A stretch of DNA of 64,000 nucleotides, from contig NZ_JACBYI010000029.1 in the NCBI RefSeq assembly GCF_019352175.1, positions 17,103-81,102 of the forward strand, written 5' to 3'. This DNA comes from Paenibacillus sp. S150 (GTDB lineage Bacteria; Bacillota; Bacilli; Paenibacillales; Paenibacillaceae). This document shows positions 58,627 to 64,000 of this stretch, piece after piece. The notes below the pieces were generated by a model. The model had not been told where the DNA came from and searched no databases. It was given only the letters and a program-made list of their open reading frames with translations. How positions within the stretch are numbered: the stretch's first letter is position 1; each line of letters begins with the position of its first letter. A program made the translations under genes and the position numbers.

Positions 58627-60207
58627 GTGAAAAAAGAGTACGGAAACAGCCAGGTATATTTTGTCGGCGGCGGTATTGCATCCCTTGCAGGTGCAGCCTA
58701 CCTCGTCAGAGACTGTGACTTTCCCGGACAGAACATTCACATTATTGAAGAGATGAAAATCCTCGGCGGCAGCAACGACGGCGCAGGCAGCGGCGAACAG
58801 GGCTATGTCATCCGGGGCGGGCGGATGCTGAATGATGAAACGTACGAGAACCTGTGGGAGCTTATGGGCACCATTCCTTCAATCGACCATCCGGGGCAAT
58901 CGCTGCGGGAAGAGATCACGGAGTTCGACAATGCCAATCCCACTCACTCCAATGCGCGTCTGGTTAACCGCCGGGGCGGAGTTGAAGATGTGACCTCAAT
59001 GGGCTTCGATATGGCGGACCGCCTGGCGATGGGCAAGCTGATCATCACGCCCGAGGACAAAATGGGCAAGGCGCGGATTAACGACTGGTTCGGCCCGCAT
59101 TTTTTCCAGACGAATTTCTGGTACATGTGGGCAACGACATTTGCCTTCCAGCCCTGGCACAGTGCAGTCGAATTCAAAAGGTACATGATCCGCTTCATAC
59201 ATGAATTCCCGCGTATCCAGACACTGGAAGGGGTCACCCGCACTCCCTACAACCAATATGATTCAATCATTCTGCCGCTGCACAGGTATCTGGAGCCATT
59301 CGGCGTAGATTTCACTCTGAGATGCACCGTCACCGATCTGGATTTCAAAGAGGGCGACGGCATTACGGTTACCAGGCTGCATGTGCTGCGGCAGGGTGTT
59401 GCGGATGTGATTGAGGTCAACGAAGAGGATCGGGTCATCATTACGAACGGCTCCATGACCGAAGGCTCCAGCCTCGGCTCCATGACAACGGCTCCGCGCC
59501 TGAACGGCAAGGGCAGCTCCTGGAAGCTGTGGGAGAACATTGCCGCCAAAAAACCGGGCCTCGGCAACCCTTCCTCCTTCGACGACCATGTGGACGGCTC
59601 GAAATGGGAATCCTTCACCGTAACGTTCCAGGACTCGAAATTTTTTGACCTGATGGAAAAATTCACGCGCAACCGTGCCGGTACAGGCGCCCTCGTGACC
59701 TTCAAGGACTCCAGCTGGTTCATGTCCGTCGTGCTGGCCTTCCAGCCGCATTTCCGCAATCAGCCGGAGCATGTCAAGGTGTTCTGGGGCTATGGACTGT
59801 ATCCGGACAAGGCCGGCGATTTCGTGCAGAAGAGAATGTGCGACTGTACCGGGGAAGAAATCATGCAGGAGCTGCTCGGACATCTTCATTTCGAAGCGCA
59901 TCAGGAAGAGATCATGGCGGCCGCGAACTGCATCCCCTGCATGATGCCGTACATCACCTCCCAGTTCATGCCGAGACTGAACAGCGACAGACCGCAGGTC
60001 GTTCCCGAAGGCTCCACCAACCTGGCCTTTGTCGGCCAATACTGCGAGATTCCGGACGACGTGGTTTTCACCGAGGAATATTCCGTGCGTGCAGCCAGAA
60101 TTGCCGTGTATACGCTGATGGATGTGAACCGTCCCATTGAACCGATCAGGCAGTATCACTACGATGTGCGGACGTTGTTTACGAGCTTTGTGACCTCGTT
60201 CAGATAA
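58627..60207 (+). CDS. ohyA: Oleate hydratase
   Basis: The 526-residue FAD enzyme opens VYFVGGGIASLAGAAYLVRDCDFPGQNIHI, a Rossmann FAD motif, followed by GGSNDGAGSGEQGYVIRGGRMLN, the oleate hydratase hallmark with the catalytic Glu region. It adds water to the cis-9 double bond of unsaturated fatty acids, giving 10-hydroxy acids; relatives protect against host or environmental fatty acids. It starts at GTG with GGAGG 11 bases upstream. It ends at a strong terminator. Confidence 0.93.
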   Translation: MKKEYGNSQVYFVGGGIASLAGAAYLVRDCDFPGQNIHIIEEMKILGGSNDGAGSGEQGYVIRGGRMLNDETYENLWELMGTIPSIDHPGQSLREEITEFDNANPTHSNARLVNRRGGVEDVTSMGFDMADRLAMGKLIITPEDKMGKARINDWFGPHFFQTNFWYMWATTFAFQPWHSAVEFKRYMIRFIHEFPRIQTLEGVTRTPYNQYDSIILPLHRYLEPFGVDFTLRCTVTDLDFKEGDGITVTRLHVLRQGVADVIEVNEEDRVIITNGSMTEGSSLGSMTTAPRLNGKGSSWKLWENIAAKKPGLGNPSSFDDHVDGSKWESFTVTFQDSKFFDLMEKFTRNRAGTGALVTFKDSSWFMSVVLAFQPHFRNQPEHVKVFWGYGLYPDKAGDFVQKRMCDCTGEEIMQELLGHLHFEAHQEEIMAAANCIPCMMPYITSQFMPRLNSDRPQVVPEGSTNLAFVGQYCEIPDDVVFTEEYSVRAARIAVYTLMDVNRPIEPIRQYHYDVRTLFTSFVTSFR

Positions 60208-60234
60208 CATGAGCCGGGTATGGCATGAAATATA

Positions 60235-60274
60235 AAAAGCCTCGCTCCATTGGATTGCCAAGGAGCGAGGCTTT
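60235..60274. terminator. Bidirectional terminator between ohyA and the FrnE-like gene
   Basis: AAAAGCCTCGCTCC pairs with GGAGCGAGGCTTT around an 11-14-base loop and serves both convergent genes. Confidence 0.88.
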
Positions 60275-60304
60275 GTTGTATGCCGTCAGGAAGCTGTGTG
60301 CCGC

Positions 60305-61027
60305 CTAAATGCTGCAGGAACCGTCATCGCAGCCTTCGGCATCCGCCGCTTTGGACCCGGGTTTACCGACTGCCTGAAGCACTGGTGTATTATTCTCTTC
60401 GGCCCAGACCGTGTCCAGCACCTCGGAGAATACCGGACCGGGCTGAGCGCCTGAAACAGCATATTTGTTGTTGAAGACAAAGAACGGTACGCCTGTAATG
60501 TTCAGCCGCTCTCCTTGTGCAATATCTCCGTTGACCTCTTCCGCGTAAGCGTCCGTTTCCAGCATCGCCGCAGCTTCCGCTTCATCCAGCCCAGCCTCCG
60601 CAGCCAGCGAAGCCAGTTGCCTGCGGTCCCCCAGACTAAGCCCGTCGGTAAAATAAGCACGCAGCAGCCGTTCCGACATCTCGGCGGCTTTGCCTTTGGC
60701 AGCGGCGTAGTGGCTCAAGCGGTGGCTGTCAAAAGTGTTCGTAGGCTTCACGGTATCGAAGTTGAACTCCAGACCCGCTCCCCTGGCTTGCTCAGCGAGC
60801 TGAGCATTCGTCGCTATCGCTTTTTCACGGGTCATTCCGAATTTGGCAGCCAGCATATCATAAATATCCCGGGTTGCCTGCACCGGGGCATTCGGATCGA
60901 GCTGGAAGCTGCGGAAGACCACTTCCACCTTGTCACGGCCTTCAAACTGGCTCAGCGCGTGCTCCAGCCGTCTTTTGCCGATATAACAGAACGGGCAAGC
61001 GTAATCAGACCATATATCTATTCTCAT
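60305..61027 (-). CDS. FrnE-like DsbA-family oxidoreductase
   Basis: The 240-residue thioredoxin-fold protein carries the active-site pair C11/C14 in SDYACPFCYIGKRRLEHAL and the cis-Pro loop ITGVPFFVFN. A C-terminal pair of Cys near the end (CDDGSCSI) is unusual and may act as a second redox pair. It has no signal peptide, so it is cytosolic, unlike DsbA of Gram-negatives. FrnE-type proteins respond to oxidative stress or act on small thiols. Confidence 0.9.
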   Translation of the reverse strand: MRIDIWSDYACPFCYIGKRRLEHALSQFEGRDKVEVVFRSFQLDPNAPVQATRDIYDMLAAKFGMTREKAIATNAQLAEQARGAGLEFNFDTVKPTNTFDSHRLSHYAAAKGKAAEMSERLLRAYFTDGLSLGDRRQLASLAAEAGLDEAEAAAMLETDAYAEEVNGDIAQGERLNITGVPFFVFNNKYAVSGAQPGPVFSEVLDTVWAEENNTPVLQAVGKPGSKAADAEGCDDGSCSI

Positions 61028-61140
61028 AGGGATTCCTCCTGATTCTTAACTGACTAAATATACCTCACTTACAATTGTATAGTTAAAAACCGGAAATTAC
61101 AAGTATCTTTCAATAGGCCTGCTTACAGCGGATTGCCCAG

Positions 61141-62041
61141 CTACGGCGTGAAGCCGCCGCCGCCAAATGTGGCGGCCGAAGCATCCGCACCCAGACTTTC
61201 CCGGAGCAGATTGAACAGCCGGGCGCCAATAATCTCCTCGGAATAGTCAGAGCGGACTATCTGCTGGGCGGCTGCCCCCATCTCTGCGCACAGCTCCGGA
61301 TTTCCGAGCAGCATATCCAGTGAGGCGGCAAGCGCGGATGGCTCCAGCCTTTCCGCAAGCAGGCCGTTCACCCCATGCTGCACCAGCCCGCGCACTCCCA
61401 TTACATTATAAGCAACCGCCGGCAGGCCGCAGGCACCGGCTTCCAGAATCACCAGCGGCAGCCCTTCATAGCGTGAAGGCAGCACAAAAAGCTCGGATAC
61501 GCTGTAGTAGCTGGCCTAGGATGTCCTTGCCAAGGATCGTGCCGAGAAGAAGGATACGGTCCGCAAGGCCTTTTTCGGCAATCATCGCCTTCAGATTCTG
61601 CTCATCCGGTCCGCCGCCGGCGATCAGGATCTTCAGGTCCCGAATATGCTTCAGCTGCTCCGCCGCCTGAACCAGCAGAGAATGGCCCTTCTGATGCTCA
61701 AACAAACGCCCCACGGTGATAATATATCTGCTGCCCGGGTCCAGCCCAAGCGCAGCCAGCGCCTGCGCTTTATTTCGCTAAAAAACCGCTGAGCCCACAA
61801 AGTTCGGCAGCAGCCTGATCCGGTCCGCCATATGCGGAAAATGGCCGACCATGCTTTTCTGCTCATCCTCATTAAGCGTTGTCAGAAAAGCTGCCCTGTG
61901 CAGTGTATGCTTTTTAATCGGCATGATCCATTTATGAATGCTTAAGCCTAAGCTTTGTCCATATAGTTCATATGGCTTAAAAATAACTGCAACTAATTTC
62001 CTGGTTATTATAAACGCAAACTCTATAAAAAAAGTAAACAA
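61141..62041 (-). pseudogene. Truncated GT4 glycosyltransferase, stop and frameshift
   Basis: Fragments in two frames read as one group 4 glycosyltransferase C-terminal half: FAFIITRKLVAVIFKP and HRAAFLTTLNEDEQKSM, then RNKAQALAALGLDPG and VGRLFEHQKGHSLLVQAAEQL, then LFVLPSRYEGLPLVILEAGACGLPAVAY, the donor-binding end. A TAG at 61780-61778 interrupts the first frame, and a shift near 61505 moves to the second. The acceptor-domain N-terminus is also missing. It is non-functional in this window. Confidence 0.8.
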
Positions 62042-62157
62042 AAGTGGTATATACGGCTCTCCCTAGGGAGAGTACACTAGGTTTAACGTGAGTTTCCCGG
62101 TGAATTTCTTATTCTAGCTAAGCAGGCGCTCAAGGCGTCCCGGAAGGAGTCGGCGGC

Positions 62158-63090
62158 ATGCATGATGTGTCTATAGTAATTCCCACACGCAACCGGATCA
62201 AAGATCTTACACTGTGCATTGAGTCCATCGGCAGGCAGGCCGCTCTGGAGGATGTGTCGATCGAGCTGCTGATCGTTGACGATGGCGACACTCCGGAGAA
62301 TGTGCTGGATGATTTCCGCAAGGTGCTGAATCGTTTGCCCCGGGCGGAGCTGCGCTATTACCGCAAAACCAAACCCGGCGTCTGGCTGTCCCGTTACGAG
62401 GCGTTGGGACTGATTGATGGAGACATCCTGCTCAGCTTCGACGACGATGCCGAATTGGATGATCCCCTGTACATCCGCAGGATGCTGGATACCTATGCGG
62501 CCGACCCGTCGATTGTCGGTGTAGGCGGCATTGCCAAAGGCATGTCCAGCAGCAGGGCCGGCAAACTGCTCGGCATGCTGACCTGTCAAATGTCAGCTTC
62601 ACCGGGCAGGCTGTCCGCCAGCACCCTGGCAGGATCACTGCTGCTCTGGGGAGAGACGCAGGATACCTTTGAAACGGATTTCTTCCATGGCTGCAATATG
62701 TCGTTCCGGGCCTCGGCATTGAAGGATATGAAGCCTTATCCCTGGATGACCAGCTATGCCGTGGCTGACGATATTTACATGTGCCATCTGGCCGGCAAAT
62801 ACGGCAAGCTTGTAATCAACCCGGAGATGAAGATTACCCACCACGAGTCTCCCAGCTCCCGCGACAAAGCGGGGCGGGTGGCGCGGGCTACGGCGGTCAA
62901 TCATTATTACCTGCTGAATCTGCGCAAAGCCAAGGTAAAAAATTACGCCGCCCTGCTCTGGACGCTGACCTACCTGACCGGCAAATCAACGCTGAAGCGC
63001 AATTTCAATGCGGTTTCGGGCTATGTCAGCGGCATCCTCTTTGTATTGAACCCCCGCAAGGACAAGTATCGCGAGTATATGCTGGACTAA
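62158..63090 (+). CDS. Glycosyltransferase family 2 protein
   Basis: The 310-residue protein opens with DVSIVIPTRNRIKDLTLCIESI, the GT-A start, then LLIVDDGDTPENVL, a D-x-D-like SFDDDAELDDPLYIRRML and a late acidic motif TSYAVADDIYMCHLA. A single hydrophobic patch near the end may bind the membrane. AAGGAG lies 9 bases before the ATG. It faces the broken GT4 gene (divergent), so this may be a decaying envelope-polysaccharide locus. Confidence 0.88.
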   Translation: MHDVSIVIPTRNRIKDLTLCIESIGRQAALEDVSIELLIVDDGDTPENVLDDFRKVLNRLPRAELRYYRKTKPGVWLSRYEALGLIDGDILLSFDDDAELDDPLYIRRMLDTYAADPSIVGVGGIAKGMSSSRAGKLLGMLTCQMSASPGRLSASTLAGSLLLWGETQDTFETDFFHGCNMSFRASALKDMKPYPWMTSYAVADDIYMCHLAGKYGKLVINPEMKITHHESPSSRDKAGRVARATAVNHYYLLNLRKAKVKNYAALLWTLTYLTGKSTLKRNFNAVSGYVSGILFVLNPRKDKYREYMLD

Positions 63091-63138
63091 GCTGAACCTA
63101 GGCAGACAGGGGATACAATCCCACAGGATTCAAAAATG

Positions 63139-63179
63139 CAAACACTCCCGCTTCCCTAATAGGGAGCGGGAGTGTTTGC
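63139..63179 (+). terminator. Terminator of the GT2 gene
   Basis: CAAACACTCCCGCT pairs with AGCGGGAGTGTTTG around TCCCTAATAGGG. It lies 50 bases after the stop, directly before the tandem repeat. Confidence 0.88.
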
Positions 63180-63182
63180 TGT

Positions 63183-63380
63183 ATGCTGCCAGGTTACTTG
63201 TGTGCCGACATGTCGCTGAGTGCTGCGTGTTGCTGCATGCTGCCAGGTTACTGTGTGCCGACATGTCGCTGAGTGCTGCGTGTTGCTGCATACTGCCAGG
63301 TTACTGTGTGCCGACATGTTGCTGCGTGTTGCTGTATGCTGCCAGGTTACTGTGTGCCGACATGTTGCTGCATACTGCTG
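63183..63380. repeat. Tandem repeat, ~46-54-bp period, four copies
   Basis: TGCCAGGTTAC(T)TGTGTGCCGACATGT recurs at 63187, 63241, 63294 and 63340, so the spacing is 54, 53 and 46. The copies drift, and the last lacks seven bases. Frames through it give repetitive Leu/Cys-rich peptides, which looks like shadow. It lies between a terminator and no recognisable gene. Confidence 0.9.
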
Positions 63381-63636
63381 CCACTGCTGTATTCCGGCAC
63401 ACGGCATATCCTCGTGTTGCTCTGTACAAGCTGTGTGCCGGGTGCTCCTCTAAGCTGGCATATGCTAAGCATGCGCTGTTGGCAGTGCGCCCAATACTCC
63501 TGTAAGCCTGTATTCGTTGTGTAGCAGACAGCGGGTGCTCCTATTCGCCTGCATGTACTATATGCCGGGAGTTGGTATAAGCTTGCTTGCTACAAATCAT
63601 AGCAGAACCTATCAACCTCTCCATCCCCCCAAAGCT

Positions 63637-63710
63637 AGGTGGAAATAGTAAAACTAATCAGAGATCTTGGGCTGTCAGTCGGCAGCTAGTGGGAAAAGTA
63701 TACCTAATCC
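63637..63710. repeat. AGTGG-motif pair, third-type locus
   Basis: Motif copies start at 63637 and 63688, 51 bases apart, matching the spacing at 25268/25319, 38501/38552 and 45886/45936. The sequence between the two is unrelated among loci except for this spacing. Confidence 0.6.
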
Positions 63711-63839
63711 GTACAAGTTGATCGGTATCGGTTGTTTTTTGTCAAATTTATACGAAAAAAGGCTTTATCGCTTTACAGCTCGAAAGGATAATTGACTGTC
63801 AGAGGTCCTATCGTGGAACTTCATTTTTTTTTAAAATGG

Positions 63840-64000
63840 TTATCCCGTGGTGGGCGTCAGTTCCACTTGGAACCCTAGCTTTTGCAGTTTTTGGATTAGG
63901 TAACTCGCAGTCTGTTCTGGGGTGTTCACATATTCGGTCCCCCGTTCGGTATAGGGGACTTTATCCCGAAGCATCACGTAAATGATTCGAATCATCGCAT
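63840..64000 (-). CDS. IS110-like transposase, C-terminal end (cut by window edge)
   Basis: The frame at the right edge reads ..AMIRIIYVMLRDKVPYTERG, then TEYVNTPEQTASYLIQKLQKLGFQVELTPTTG, and stops at TAA (63842-63840). An end with 'MLRDKVPY..LGFQV' is typical of IS110-type transposases. Only ~53 residues lie in the window, so the family is a tentative call. Confidence 0.5.
   Translation of the reverse strand, partial: AMIRIIYVMLRDKVPYTERGTEYVNTPEQTASYLIQKLQKLGFQVELTPTTG

Noticed and set aside
63183..63380. Possible CRISPR array
   Set aside because: The units are similar over nearly their whole length, there is no repeat/unique-spacer alternation, and no cas gene is near.
63176..63524. Cys/Leu-rich frames in the tandem repeat
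   Set aside because: Repetitive DNA gives repetitive peptides in several frames at once. None has a ribosome site.

Overview
The window looks like chromosome of a Paenibacillus-type spore-forming Bacillota, inferred from gene content only. Pointers are a GerA/GerB/GerC spore-germinant receptor operon, a T-box in front of an ilv-leu cluster, an rpmI-rplT-infC operon with an L20-type leader and an ATT start for infC, a NupNOPQ-like nucleoside importer, YtqA/YtqB tRNA-modification genes, strong AGGAGG ribosome sites and frequent GTG/TTG starts. Most of it is housekeeping DNA. The unusual material lies in gene-free gaps, which are full of dispersed repeats and mobile-element traces.

Layout. 0-10 kb: end of an M20 dipeptidase gene, tRNA-Gly(TCC), a MASE3-GGDEF-EAL protein, an HMGL-like aldolase, a Fur-boxed feoAB operon with its Cys-rich membrane partner, a leucyl aminopeptidase and a PAS histidine kinase. 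10-24 kb: a zinc-finger protein, a 2-Cys peroxiredoxin with a perfect PerR box, leuB, an aldo/keto reductase, a four-gene ECF sigma / anti-sigma / membrane protein / DUF4097 operon, a CheY-HTH-BTAD regulator, and the T-box-controlled ilvB-ilvN-ilvC-leuA cluster. leuB lies 5.7 kb beyond leuA, and leuCD are not in the window. 24-33 kb: a GNAT, a Gly/Tyr/Pro-tailed protein, a repeat-rich gap, the nucleoside ABC importer with its lipoprotein gene first, an acyl-CoA thioesterase and infC-rpmI-rplT.

33-46 kb: a membrane GT2, a PAP2 phosphatase, a UgtP-like glycolipid synthase, trmB, a gap holding a 154-bp MITE and a frameshifted IS1380-type element with matching inverted ends, ytqA-ytqB-VOC-manA, a lipase-like hydrolase behind a 57-bp tandem repeat, and a compact type I toxin-antitoxin locus. 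46-64 kb: a DUF4080 radical SAM protein, recQ, the ger operon, an RluA pseudouridine synthase, threonine synthase, two unknown genes, a TetR-oleate hydratase pair, a FrnE/DsbA oxidoreductase, a broken GT4 gene, a GT2, a 46-54-bp tandem repeat and the end of an IS110-like transposase gene.

Most promising for new biology: (1) the type I toxin-antitoxin locus at about 45.42-45.70 kb, where toxin ORF, convergent antisense promoter, both terminators and 5'-3' self-pairing segments can all be read; (2) a degenerate AGTGG-rAAAAGTA-aCTAAT motif recurring in gaps, often as pairs 49-51 bp apart; (3) an RNA-like repeat with alternative CCCC/GGGG pairings, one copy of which is split by the MITE; (4) the tandem hairpin repeat abutting the ribosome site of the hydrolase gene.
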